Positions 22,749 to 34,042 of a DNA stretch of 64,000 nt are shown here, piece after piece. The notes beneath the pieces are model-generated. The model saw only the letters and a list, made by a program, of their open reading frames with translations, was not told the DNA's origin and ran no database searches. The stretch spans positions 1,364,001-1,428,000 of the forward strand of contig NW_004457735.1 of assembly GCF_000203815.1 (NCBI RefSeq). The letters are read 5' to 3'. Source of the stretch: Cavenderia fasciculata (Eukaryota; Evosea; Eumycetozoa; Acytosteliales; Cavenderiaceae). Position numbers and translations under genes: made by a program. Every line of letters begins with the position of its first letter. Position 1 is the first letter of the stretch.

Positions 22749-23146
22749 ATGATAAGAAATAACCCAAAGATTATCAAACTATCAAAAAACTTAACATTTA
22801 TCCTTAGACATGGAGCTGCTTCTGAGGGATTGGAAATATCACCAGAAGGATGGGTATCTGTTGGTGATTTACTCATTCATTCAAACTTTCATAGTACATG
22901 TTTCCGAGACATACAAGATATAGTCAAACTAAATGATAAAGATAGATTTGAAATGGAACAAAGAGGAACTAAATTCTATATCAGAGCAACCAAAGGTCAT
23001 TCAATGGCATCTGTATGTGTTTCACAAACATCTAATTTAACTATATAGTACGATAAACTAATCAACATCTTTTCTCCTATATCTAGGTAACTAATCCAAG
23101 AGATCCAACACCAGTTAATACTGTAGTAGACCCTGCATCTCCTTGA
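22749..23146 (+). CDS. Truncated Tpt1/KptA (tRNA 2'-phosphotransferase) N-domain, 107 aa
   Basis: Exons 22749-23012 and 23087-23146. The protein follows the N-terminal winged-helix part of Tpt1/KptA: L-S-K-N-L-T-F-I-L-R-H-G-A, G-L-E-I-S-P-E-G-W-V-S-V, D-L-L, D-I-Q-D-I-V-K-L-N-D-K-D-R-F, and I-R-A-T-K-G-H-S. Complete enzymes then have an ADP-ribosyltransferase-like C-domain (with an H-G-T motif and a conserved Arg) of about 100 residues. Here the frame ends 25 residues after the G-H-S, and I find no H-G-T-type continuation in any frame down to the next gene. The family removes the splice-junction 2'-phosphate of tRNA using NAD; this copy should lack catalysis. It may be a stand-alone RNA-binding fragment or a decayed gene; no internal stop is present. 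Confidence 0.75.
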
Positions 23147-23870
23147 TTTCATCAAGAGTCATTATAATATAAAGAGAGAGAGAGAGAGATGATGGTTTAC
23201 CCCATTGTAGTCACTAGAGACTACAACAACTCTATAGAGTACCCACCAAATCCTCCTATTTTCTTTCTTTTTGGATTGGTGTGCGACACATTACATTATA
23301 CACAACACAACAGAAAGGAATACCTTTATGTACTATTTTAAAATAATGGATCGAATTGGACTCATCCCACCATATTATATATCTGGAACACACTCTGTTG
23401 TTTGTGTAATTAAAATCATATGATTATTATTTTCTACATTTTTTTTTTGAATAAATAACTCATGGGTCTCCCCTCTCTCTATCTTTTATTTAAAGATAAA
23501 ATATATTTGGTTGGTCATGTATGTGATTATTCAGTAGACTTGAGGAAAAAGGATTATTATTTGTTTGTTTGTTTGTTTGTTTGTTTGAAACGAGCTCATT
23601 GCGAAGTGAGGGTCAGAATGTGAGTATACAAATTGATTTTTTTGCAAAAATTAATTAAATTTATTTGTTTTACCCGTTTCTGTGCAAGGTCACGTCTTCA
23701 TTTTATTCAATTTACCTTTGCTTTGCTTTTTTTTATAATTTAATTTATAAAACAAATAGGATACAAATACAAATACAAACACAAGCTAATAGTACTACAC
23801 ATACATACATATATAGACAGACAATAGAATATAATAATAATATAGATAGATAGAATATAATAATCAAAGA
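23147..23870. other. Intergenic, upstream of the BAR-SH3 gene
   Basis: About 720 bases with simple repeats (GA at 23173-23190, TTTG at 23562-23587) and AT-rich promoter sequence near 23800. I looked here for the missing half of Tpt1 and found none. Confidence 0.5.
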
Positions 23871-25173
23871 ATGGCAACAATTAAAACATCATTTGCAAGA
23901 ACTAGACAAAGATTAATGACCAAGACAGGTCAGAGTGAAGAGACTGTCGACGTAGAATACCATTACGAAAAGGAAAAGGTGTTTTCTTCGGAGGAGCGTA
24001 TGGTTCGTCTTCAAAAGAATGCTAAAAAGATGATAGATCTCTACAAAGATTTGAGCAAGGCAATGTCAGAGTTGTCATCGGATGCATGCGACCTCTACGA
24101 AGAGTCAGACCCACTCTATCGTCCAGCTAGCAGAATCAAAGAAATGTCATCCGACATGGAAAAGAACAGACAAGTCTATGAAGAAAACATGACAACATCG
24201 TTCCAACAACCAATCCTAGCATACATTTCACAATACAAAGAGATTCGAAAGAGAACTGAAGAATGCACTACTCGTCGTATCGATATGGACAGATACAAAA
24301 ATGATATTGGCAAGTTACGTGAAAAATCGTCTAGCCATGTTCTCAAACAAAAGCTTGCTCCTGTATGTGTAAATTATAAATACGATTATTCAATTCAGAA
24401 GAAAAGAGAAAAGGAGAAAAGATATAAAGAAACCTTGTTCAACAGTCAAATTAACAGTCATTTATTCTATTCTTTTATTTATTTAGACTGAAGAAAAATA
24501 TCAATTCTGTAAGGAAGGTTATGAATCTTTGCATATGGAATTATTAGAAGATTTACCAAGATTATATGAAGATAGAAATGCTTATTTCACTTATTTGTTG
24601 GCTGCTGTATGTTAAATAGGAATAGACTTTATCTCTATACAATTAATTAATTCAATTTCTTTTTATTTGTTTTAGTTGGTCAAAGGACAAAATCAATTTT
24701 ATGAATCAATGGCAAATGAATGGCATAATATGCCACAAATGGTGGCAGGTATCAATGATCAAGCAGGTAAAGATCATCCACAAGTTATTACATCGGTTGG
24801 AACATCATCTGCGTCGATAAACATTAGAAACGATCCAGCATTCAAGGCAAATGCATCGATCAAGACTAAACAGACATCAGAGTTTCAAACTACTGCCGGT
24901 CCACTGGCAAAGGATCTCAAGAGCAATACACCAAACGACACTTCCAACTTGGGTACTGTCGTACAACCTAATCCAGCCTTCCAACACACTGGCAAACAAG
25001 GTAGCGGTGCTCAACTCGCAACTGCTCTCTATGATTTTGCTGGTATGGATTCAACGGAACTTTCATTCAAAGCTGGTGATCGTATCATTATCCATAAAAA
25101 GGATGGTGAATGGATGGAAGGTGAATTACATGGTATGAGAGGTTTGGTCCCAGCTAATTATGTTCAACTATAA
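23871..25173 (+). CDS. BAR-SH3 protein (amphiphysin/Rvs-like), 369 aa
   Basis: Exons 23871-24362, 24487-24606 and 24676-25173. Residues 1 to about 225 form a BAR-type coiled domain (E-E-R-M-V-R-L-Q-K-N, Y-K-D-L-S-K-A-M, P-I-L-A-Y-I-S-Q-Y-K-E-I, Y-E-D-R-N-A-Y-F). A Ser/Thr/Asn linker follows, and the C-terminus is an SH3 domain: A-L-Y-D-F-A-G-M, E-L-S-F-K-A-G-D, W-M-E-G-E-L, G-L-V-P-A-N-Y-V. The same build is found in yeast Rvs167 and in amphiphysin/endophilin-like proteins, which bend membranes and recruit actin and endocytic partners through the SH3 domain. Which subgroup it belongs to is not certain. Confidence 0.88.
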
Positions 25174-25380
25174 ATAGGTTCAATTTCAAACCTTTACAAC
25201 TTTTGGCCTAAACCTAAACAACAAACTTTATACCATTATTTTTTTTTAAAATGTAAATCGCGACACTTCTCTCTTCTCCTCCTTTCCAAACAATCAATCA
25301 ATCAAACCCAAATGTATACAATAAAATCAATAGTAATATTATCTATTCAATCAATCAATCTAATATAATATTTGATTAGT

Positions 25381-26656
25381 TTAAAGTTTTTTATTCCATG
25401 GTAATTTAATATTATATTTTAAAAGAGTTTTAGTGCCAAGCGCATAGGTTGGATCGATTTCTTCCATGTCGAAATAACTCATCAAAGAGAATCCACATAA
25501 CCCGAAAAAGGTATGGAATACATCTGGTACGTTGCCTGGCTTGTCGGCAATACCACCAGTTTCATTGTCTTGACACTTGAGGATATAGTTTCTTAATTTT
25601 TCATTATCGATCCAATGCAAACGGTCAATGACAGACAATGCCGATACGACCCACCATGAATAACACACATCTGATGTCTTTTCAGGTCTACCATTCAAAC
25701 CACCATTTGGTAATTGTCTTTCACACAACCACCATCCCAATTGATCTCTATCAATTAAATCTAATCTATTTATAATTGCTAATGCTCCAACACATGTAAA
25801 TGCTAAAAACAAAAGAAGAGTCAATACAATAATACATATAAATCCCTCTCTATTCTCCAACATGTTTTAAATGTGACACATACTTTGACCAGCATGAGAT
25901 TCAGCACCTGGGATACAACCATAACCAGCATCAAAGTTTTTACATCTATTGATAAAGTCTGCAATCTTTTCTATTCTATTGTTGTCAAGTAAATCCAATT
26001 TACCCATCAGTGAGAGACATGATACTGCACAGTATGTAAATCTAGTGTCTACTTCTCCCCATTTATCTCCAAAGAATGATCCATCCTCTTGTTGTAAACT
26101 TAATACATCTAGATAGATACAAAATGTGTCAATATATATATATAAATATAGATCAACAAGATATGTAATGTATGATATATATCTCTCTCTCTCTCTCTTA
26201 CATTTAGCAACCAAATCTTGGTCTAATCTATCAAGGGCATCAAGTTGCATTAATATTTGTACAGCACTAAGAGTTGATAATAAATGTTCATCATGACTAA
26301 CATTACCAGAGAATCCACCTAAAGAAGAGAAAGAGAGAGAATCAGTAATTATAATCTTGATGAAGTGATCACTTGATTACTATGATTATTCATATTTAAA
26401 TACCATTTGACTTTTGACAAGATAATACCCAATTAATGATAACATCTCTATCCATCTTATCCAATGCTTTGAGTATGTAGAGTGATGTCAATCCCCAATA
26501 CATTCCATTCATTCTAAGATGTTCTGTCACCCAATATTCAAAGTCTTCTTCCTTTTTGTTGTCTAGATTGACAACATAGCTGATATGTTTCTCTACCAAT
26601 ACATTCTTTGTATGATCGATTGAATTGTTGTTATTACTATTACTATTGTCACTCAT
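25381..26656 (-). CDS. Rab geranylgeranyltransferase beta subunit, 338 aa
   Basis: Exons 26404-26656, 26202-26318, 25884-26108 and 25381-25802. The protein has the repeated prenyltransferase-beta alpha-alpha units: Q-K-S-N-G-G-F-S-G, Q-Q-E-D-G-S-F-F-G-D, N-F-D-A-G-Y-G-C-I-P-G-A-E-S-H-A-G-Q, L-P-N-G-G-L-N-G-R-P-E-K and E-T-G-G-I-A-D-K-P-G. Zinc ligands are visible as D-V-C-Y-S-W-W and, later, D-V-F-H-T-F-F-G. The motif D-P-T-Y-A-L near the end is usual in type II (Rab) enzymes. It attaches geranylgeranyl groups to Rab GTPases together with the alpha subunit and REP. I set the start at 26656 (M-S-D-N-S); an upstream in-frame ATG would add untidy sequence. Confidence 0.93.
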
Positions 26657-27521
26657 TATTATTATTATACTTGAATAAAAGATAAGATCTCTTCTTCTTA
26701 TCAATGAATTATATAATATTCTAATCAAAAAAACAAATTAATGAAATTCTCTTCTTTCATTGATTTTCTTCTTTCATAAAAGCATTCAGTCCTGAAGGAG
26801 GTTTCTCTCTCTCTCTCTCTCTATGGGTAGAATTATATGTGTTATTTAATTTAAAATAGGTTCTTTCAATCAATCATTCATACCCAGTCTGGACTTCAAA
26901 GTATCTTTAGAAAGGATAGACAAAGGTGCGATAACAAAATGATTTTAGGGATGGAAGGAACTTAAAGGAAGGAATACTCCTCATACTATTATTGTTATGA
27001 TTCTTTCTTTCTACTACAAATAGTAGTATGCATGTTGGTAGGGCGAAAGAAGATATTAAAACGTCGATTCAAACAAGCTCTCGAAGCTTCATTCATAGGA
27101 AGGGGCATACCCCAAGATTTTATGTAGTTTTTAAATTTTTGATTGTCCCCTCTCCAATGTGTTTGTGGTTGGGTATTCGTCGGCAGCTGGTGGATTGCCT
27201 CTTTTGTTAATATTTGTTTTTTTTCTAGAAAAGTTAGATAGATAGATAGATATTTAGTTGTTGGCAGTACTTTTATATATATATATATAAGTAGTAGTAG
27301 TAGTAGTATACAGTGTAACATCATATACCGATATTAGTGTGGTACAGAGTTTGAGACAGACAACAGATCAAAAAAATAATTATTAATACGAGACAACAAC
27401 AATAACAATAACAACAGTTAACACAAACAAACAGATAGTTTGTATCGAATAAATATAAATACAACAACATACAGACAGACAGTATTATAATATATAAATT
27501 GTATAACAAATAGAATTAAAA
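26657..27521. other. Divergent intergenic region with a dispersed repeat
   Basis: Lies between the RabGGT-beta gene (-) and the first permease gene (+). It contains a CT-repeat (26804-26821), a GATA-type repeat (27236-27252) and a 66-base element at 27143-27208 shared with the 46.6 kb spacer. Promoters for both genes should be here. Confidence 0.5.
27143..27208 (-). repeat. Dispersed repeat copy A, coding-like
   Basis: On the minus strand this aligns without gaps to 46571-46637 (+), about 80 percent identical by eye. Both can be read in the same frame with a shared peptide core Q-P-Q-T-H-W-R-G after T-K-E. The open frame on this copy runs on to 26995. Family unknown; a mobile-element relic is possible. 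Confidence 0.55.
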
Positions 27522-29180
27522 ATGAAAAGAGGAACAAATAGTCCAATCAATGCAACCGAAAGGTCACCTTTGGTCAGCGGAGCAGACCAATCATACAACA
27601 ATGGAGCTGATCAATCATCAATAGATCAAACTGAACGAAAGTTTACACCAGTATCGGCTGCAATGAACACAATCAAGAGTTTCGCAGGTATGTTTTGATG
27701 TTAGTAAATCAATTTAGAACCAATCATTAATATATATATATATTTAACTTTGATCCAATATTATACAGGTGCTGGTAGTTTTGCTTTACCGTATGTAGTA
27801 GTAGTTCATAGATCGAGTCTCTGTTTCTACTTGAGGCCTGATATATGATCTATTTTTCAAACAAAACATTATTCTAATACCTATTTTATTTATTTATTTA
27901 TTTAGATGGGCAATGTCAAATGCTGGAGTATTTATAGGATCTATAGGATTGGTATTAATAGCATTATTGGCCAATTATACAATGACCCTTTTATTAAAAT
28001 GTAATATTAAATTGTCAGATGAACAACTTGGATCTGATCAACCACCTCCCTCCTACTCTGATTTGGCCAGACGTGCATTTGGTCGTGTCGGAGAGTTGAT
28101 TGTATGTTTTATCAACTTTTCAGTCACCATGAGTATTTGTATCGCCTATCTTATCTTGATCGGTGCCAATCTTGAAATGTTGACCAATTCACATATCAGT
28201 TCATCTGTTGCCATTTGGATTGTATTACCTATTATTGTTGCACTTAGTTGGGTAACTGATATGTATGTAAAGACAGACAGATATATATATATATATATAT
28301 ATATAAATATTTACATTTTACAAAACATGTATTAATCTTTCTCTCTCTCTCTCTCTTTAGGAAATATTTAGGATTTACAAGTATATTTGGAGCAGCTGCA
28401 TTGATTTTAGCAATGATTACAGTTATTACCTATGGTATTAAAGATTATTCAGTTGAACCACTTTCACATTATAAGGTTGATTATGCAAACATTCCACTTT
28501 GGTTTGGTGTTGCTGCATTCTTTTTCTGTAATCATATTGTTGTTGTTCCAATTAGTCATGCTTCTGGAGACTATCGTCGTTATCCAAGTGTGTTGAATGC
28601 TTCAATGGTTTTCATCACCATTATCAATATTCTTTTCACTACTTTGGGATACCTCTATTTCAACTTTGCCACTGTCGATGGAGTTGTTGGAGTACCATCA
28701 AACATTGTGATGGCACTGCCCAATGGTATATTTGCCAATATTGTACGTGCATGTGTTATTGCAGAGCTCATTTGTTCATTCCCAATCATCGTCGGAGCAG
28801 GTCTCAATGTAGTCGACTCTTCACTCGAATTCTTCCACAACCACTTTTCAGCATTCCCAAACAACAACAAAGTATGTGATGATGGATCCACTAAATTCTT
28901 TAGTCGCAATTGGAAGTTTTATGTTATTAGAGTTATTATCATTGGTATCTTGGCAGCTATTGGTACTACCATAAAGACATTTGGCAGTTACACATCGCTT
29001 ATTGGATCGCTGATGTTGGCTATTGCCGGGTTTGTCATACCACCCCTTCTCTACATTCGTTTCTTCCCCGAGCAATCTAAACTATCCACCACTGTTCACA
29101 TCATCATCACTGTATTTGGTGTTGCTGCAACTATCCTTGGAACTTATCAATCTATTGATGCACTCATTAAAGGAAACTAA
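27522..29180 (+). CDS. Amino-acid permease (AAAP family), paralog 1, 454 aa
   Basis: Exons 27522-27687, 27769-27790 (a 22-nt microexon), 27906-28262 and 28361-29180. After a Ser/Asn-rich cytosolic N-terminus, the transporter begins with K-S-F-A-G-A-G-S-F-A-L-P-W-A-M-S-N-A-G, the typical first unwound helix of the amino acid/auxin permease family (SLC32/36/38). About ten hydrophobic segments follow, including I-G-L-V-L-I-A-L-L-A-N-Y-T-M-T, the F-F-F-C-N-H segment, and a final T-V-F-G-V-A-A-T-I-L-G-T-Y. Substrate and membrane (plasma, lysosomal or vacuolar) cannot be told. Its coding exons are closest to paralog 3 (49323-50969), but its second intron nearly equals that of paralog 2. Confidence 0.9.
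27812..27869 (+). repeat. 58-base intron block identical to 41882-41939
   Basis: Sits within the second intron of permease paralog 1. All 58 bases match the block in paralog 2. Similarity continues, with one 3-base difference, through the acceptor and into the next exon. Confidence 0.95.
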
Positions 29181-29745
29181 ACAAAACAACAATCAAAATA
29201 ATAATAATAATAATAAACTACTTAATATTGTGTAAATCTACAAATATCAATTGAATATTATTTATGATTATTTGGTAATGGAACAATTATATTGTTGCTT
29301 TTAAAAAAAACAGATACTGTTGCAAGATTTATCTGTGCAAGAGTTGTCTGGTTGATTCGGTCGTTTTTTTTTTTTCATTTTTTTAATTTATTTTTTTTTT
29401 CGTCCAAAAAACGAGTTCTCTGTCTCTCGGTCGACGCTCCTGTGGCGCCTCACCTCCTCCTCGACTAAATAATTATCTTAGTCTTTATAATTCTTTACTC
29501 TATCATCTATTCCCTATTCCAATCTTTAATAATTTAATACTATATTTACTATATTTATTATTCATTGATTCTTCTTTATTGTGATTGCAATCATCAATAT
29601 CGAAAACAAACCAACATTTACAACATATTGTTTAGTAGTCATACAACCCGTCATAGTAGGAGTAGAAAGATAGAAAAACAACAATAATAATAATAATAAT
29701 AATAGTTTACATTGTAAAGAGAAGATAAAGAAACAAGATAAGAAG
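29181..29745. other. Intergenic between permease 1 and the RRP5-like gene
   Basis: About 565 bases with long T-runs (29363-29400), a GC-richer patch at 29420-29465 and AT-rich promoter sequence before 29746. No RNA gene recognised. Confidence 0.5.
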
Positions 29746-32473
29746 ATGTCAACCAACAACAACAAGAAAAATAACAATAGTAAAAAGGTAGTCACCTCGA
29801 CTACCTCTACCTCTACTTCATCATCAGAAGGATATCAAAGAGGTTCAAATGTAGAGTTTCGTAGTTTACATAAAGAGAGACAACAACAATTGAAACGTAA
29901 AGAGAGAGAGGTAGAGCAACAAAGTGAAGGTCTCGACATTGACCAAACCGACAAGAGAATTTCAAAGGTCAAGAAGTTGGAAAAGGCAGCACAAATTGTT
30001 AGCAGTAGAATCAAAGAAAAGGGTACACGTTCACGTTTCGATGTTGACGATCAAGACAACATTCTCTTGGACGACAAGCAATTACTCAGAACCAAAAAGT
30101 CAGACAGATACCAAAACCCAGACACACTAAAGAAGAAACGTGAACTCAAGAAAAAGGAAAAGATGTCAGCTGCCGATCACAACAAGGGCGATTCTGACGA
30201 CAAGAAAAAGGATGACCTCACAGACGAACAAGATGCTGAAGCCGACAAACTCATTCCTTTCCTTCCAAAAACTGTTAAATCTTTTTCAACTAGGTTATAT
30301 AGTTCTGTAAGTAGAGAGAAAAGAGAAAGAAAAAGAGAAAGGAAAAGAAAAGAATCAATGGAAAACTAATTTATTTTATTGTTGTTTCTATTTATTTTTT
30401 TTAGGACATTTATGCTGGTATGGTATTATTAGGAGCTTTTGAAATGGTAACTGATTCATTTATTGTTGTTTCTTTGCCATTTGGTATCAGAGGTTACGTT
30501 AAATTCAATGAAATCAGTGATGAGTTTACAAAGTGGAGTAACAGTGTCATGAAAGACAATATTAAATACAAATCAAATTTCCAAAAGACAGATAGTATCC
30601 TAGAGAGAATTAAAACCATGTTTATCAAAGGTCATCTATTAAAGGTTGCTGTTATGGGTATTTCTGATATGAAAAAGAAAGGTTTATTATGTACATTAAG
30701 GTAAACGAAGAACAAACAAAAAAAACAAAATAATAAGAAATAATATATTTATTAACTTTGTTTAATTGTAAACTCTTTTTAGACCTGAAGTTATAAATAA
30801 GGAATCAAATATTGGTAATTTTACAGAAGGTATGAATATTTATGGATCAGTACAAAGTGTTCAAGACAAGGGTTATATTATTAGTTTTGGATCTGGATTT
30901 GAACACAAGGGTTTCCTTAAATTTGAAGATACCAAGTTCTATTGGCCAACTACCACTTCCAATGTCGATGCATCAACAGCCACTGAAACCACGCTTTCAG
31001 TTGGTCAACCTTTGGAATGCAACATTTTAACCATCTCTGAGAGTCCCAAGATTGTGTCGGTTTCGGTATCACACTTTTTAGTGTCAAGAGCCACCACCAA
31101 GGACAGTACTGCCATCACGGCTCAATCCATCAAGGCCGGTATGCTCGTCGAAGGTACCATCTCGGCCGTATACGATAATGGTTTGCAAGTTCGTTTCCTC
31201 GAGTTCTTTGCCGGTGACATTCACCAATTCCACGTTGACAGACCATTGACCGATTTCCAAGAGGGTCGTACTCTCAAGGCTCGTATCATCTCTGTCGATC
31301 ATGAAAAGAAGCGTATCCATTTATCACTCCTGTCTCATTGTCTTGGTCTCCGTCCATTCCCATTCAACACTCTCAAGATTGGTGATATCTTCCACAAGGA
31401 TATCATTGTTAAAAAGGTTGATACTCATGAAATCTTATTATCTCTACCAGATGAATTTTCAAAAGTTAAAGGTTTACTTCATGTATGTTTAACAAAAAAA
31501 TCAAAAACAAAGAAAAAAAAGAATACAAGTTATTAATATATTTATTTTTCCATTTTTTTAGAATACACAAACTGAAAATAATAAAGAATCATTAAAAGGT
31601 AAATTTAATGTTGGTAGTGAATTACATGTTCCATGTCGTGTAAAGCATGTCGATTATTTGGACGCCATGGTTACATTGACCACCAAGAAGAAGGAAATTG
31701 GCAAGACAATCTATTCATACTATGACTTGCAACCAGGTCAAATCCTCGATGGTACCATCAAGTTTGTTCGTGACGACTCTATCGAAATCAAGATTACAGA
31801 CAATATTTTTGGTGTCGTTCCAATGCACAACCTCGGTGAGACCATGATCCTCAAGCCACGTGAAAGATTCAATGCTGGCCAATCACTCAGATTCCGTATT
31901 CTCAAGGTCGTTCCAGAAAAGAAGCGTCTCGTACTCACCCTCAAGCCATCACTCGTCCACTCGACCCTACCCATCCTCTCGAGCAAGGCTGCTTGCAAGG
32001 TTGGTGAAATCGCTCAAGGTTTCATCTCGAGAATCGAAGACGAAAGAATCCACGTCACCTTTTTCGGCGACGTCCACGGTATTGTAGACCGTAGCCAAAT
32101 GAGCAGAACTCCCATCACCATGATTTCTGAGCACTTCCAAATCGGTCAAGTCGTCACCACCAAGACCCTTCAAGTCAATCCAAAGGGATTGTTTTTAACT
32201 CTCATCATCGATAACGCAGACTATCAACAATATTTAAATTCAATTCAAAACAACAAAAATCAACCTGAAGTAAAGGATGAAGAAAATGAAGAGGAAGAAG
32301 AAGAAGAGGAAGAATCTGAAGAAGAATCAGAGGAAGAGGAAAAGGTAGAAGTAAAGAAAGAAGAACCAATTAAAAATAACTCTAAAAAGACTACTCCACC
32401 ACCAACTAAACAACAACAAAATAATAATAATAAGAATACAGCCAAGATTAATACCAAAAGCAACTACAACTAA
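29746..32473 (+). CDS. RRP5/PDCD11-like S1-repeat protein, N-terminal half only, 822 aa
   Basis: Exons 29746-30306, 30405-30700, 30783-31482 and 31562-32473. A basic, charged N-terminus of about 180 residues is followed by S1 RNA-binding repeats: I-Y-A-G-M-V-L-L-G-A-F ... L-P-F-G-I-R-G-Y-V; M-N-I-Y-G-S-V-Q-S-V; A-G-M-L-V-E-G-T-I-S-A-V; L-Q-P-G-Q-I-L-D-G-T-I-K-F-V; V-G-E-I-A-Q-G-F-I-S-R-I. This matches the first half of RRP5, which is needed for 18S and 5.8S rRNA processing. Full-length RRP5 has about 12 S1 repeats and C-terminal HAT/TPR repeats and is about twice as long; here the protein ends in acidic and Asn/Thr/Lys low complexity. A +1 frame near the end stays open to 32603 and reads naturally (ends M-S-K-I-L-N-G-T-K), so a one-base slip near 32459 may shorten the tail. 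Confidence 0.85.
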
Positions 32474-32678
32474 GCCTACTACTACTACTACTACCGCCAA
32501 GAAAACAACAGCCAACACTAAGAATAACAACAAGAATATAAGCGAAATGATGTCCCAAATGAACCCAGATTTAATGTCCAAGATTTTAAATGGAACAAAA
32601 TAAACAACAAAATAATATTATTATATATAAATATAAATATAAATATGTCTGTTGGATTACAGTTATACTTATTTCCTT

Positions 32679-34042
32679 TTATTTTATTTGATTTGATTTT
32701 TTTTCTTTTAATTTAGTTTTACTCCAATCTTGTAAACTAAATTCACCATGAGCCAATTTAAATGTTTCTTCATCGTATTTGTCATGCCATAAATCGTATA
32801 GCCCTTTAACGCATTGAGGTACACCTTGGTATTCGATTTTGTTGGGATTGGTGGTTTGTGGTTCACTCAGGCCTTGGTTAGTGTCACTAAAGTATTCCCA
32901 TGGTTTGGGTAGTGACTTTAGACCGGCAGTGTAATGAAGTACTTTGATCTTTTCAAAGTCCCAAAGACGTCGATCACCACATTCACAGTGTGGAATCTGA
33001 GCACCAAATTCTGGATAATGGAGTGGATGCCATTTAAGAGCGTTGCTCAATACATCTTGGTCATTGGTGACTTTGGTGTGTTGGGCAATCGTTTCAAGAG
33101 ACTCTAACAATAGTTTATAGGTCTTTAGACTGGGTGTAAGTACCATTAATCCACTATTGATCAATTGAATTCTATTGTCATCATAGACACAACTATTGGC
33201 ATTGGCATCAATCGTTGAATATATTTCCAATGGATTATCTGTTGTTGCATCAAATAAATCATCAATATTTTTTAATACCAATAAATCTGAATCTAAATAG
33301 AAAAAAGTATAAAGATTTTAAAGATTAGATTTAAAGATTTGTTGTTTCTTTTTTTTCTTTTCTTTTTCTTTGTTTTACCTAACCACATTATTTTTTCATA
33401 ATGAATTTGTTCCCAACTTCTAAACTTTGTAAAGGCAGACATCCAACGTTCAGTTTGTACGCTTACACCCTTTGGAACATCGATTGGATGGACAGTTTCT
33501 ACAATGGCACCAATCTTTTGGAGACGATGGATAGCACCGGCGTCAAAATCCATTGAAACCATGACAACAAAATCATATATTGATCCAACATCTTCCAATG
33601 ATTGTTTGAGAACGGCTACACCTTGAGCATACTTTATATTATCGACATAGGTAATATAGGCATACTTTGTAATATTGTGTTGACGTATACTATTCAGCTC
33701 TTTGAGAGCATTTTCTCTATCCCTTTTTCTCTTTTGTTCAATTTCATCTTCCAGCTTCATCAATCTTTCATCTTCCTTTTTATCCTTTTCTCTTTCTTGT
33801 CTTTCTTTTTCTTCTTGTTGTTTATTTCTTTCTAATGATTGTTGTTGTTGTTGTTGATGTGATGGTTGTTGTAATTGTTGTAGGTTTGTATCCAAATCCT
33901 TTTGTTGTACAGTAGCCATATATTGTTCACTCTTGTAGTATCCATAGTTGTAGAAAAAGACACAGCCATAGAATACATGTATAAGTATAAGTATTGTTAT
34001 TACTATACCCTTTACATTTACACTATTTGATATAATCTTCAT
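32679..34042 (-). CDS. GT8-type glycosyltransferase, type II membrane protein, 425 aa
   Basis: Exons 33379-34042 and 32679-33292. A single membrane anchor lies near the N-terminus (about residues 11-31: G-I-V-I-T-I-L-I-L-I-H-V-F-Y-G-C-V-F-F), then a Gln-rich and charged coiled stem. The catalytic domain starts Y-A-Y-I-T-Y-V-D-N and contains F-V-V-M-V-S-M-D, S-A-F-T-K-F-R-S-W and I-M-W-L-G-D-S-D-L-L-V-L; the D-S-D metal-binding motif is formed exactly by the splice. Later come L-I-N-S-G-L-M-V-L, N-D-Q-D-V-L-S and V-L-H-Y-T-A-G. These are the marks of glycogenin-like family 8 retaining glycosyltransferases. The anchor and stem suggest a Golgi enzyme rather than cytosolic glycogenin; donor and acceptor unknown. 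Confidence 0.88.

Noticed and set aside
27812-27869. A C/D-box snoRNA within the shared permease intron.
   Set aside because: A CTGA-like and a weak TGAT-like element are present, but not in the proper order or with a terminal stem; not enough to call an RNA gene.
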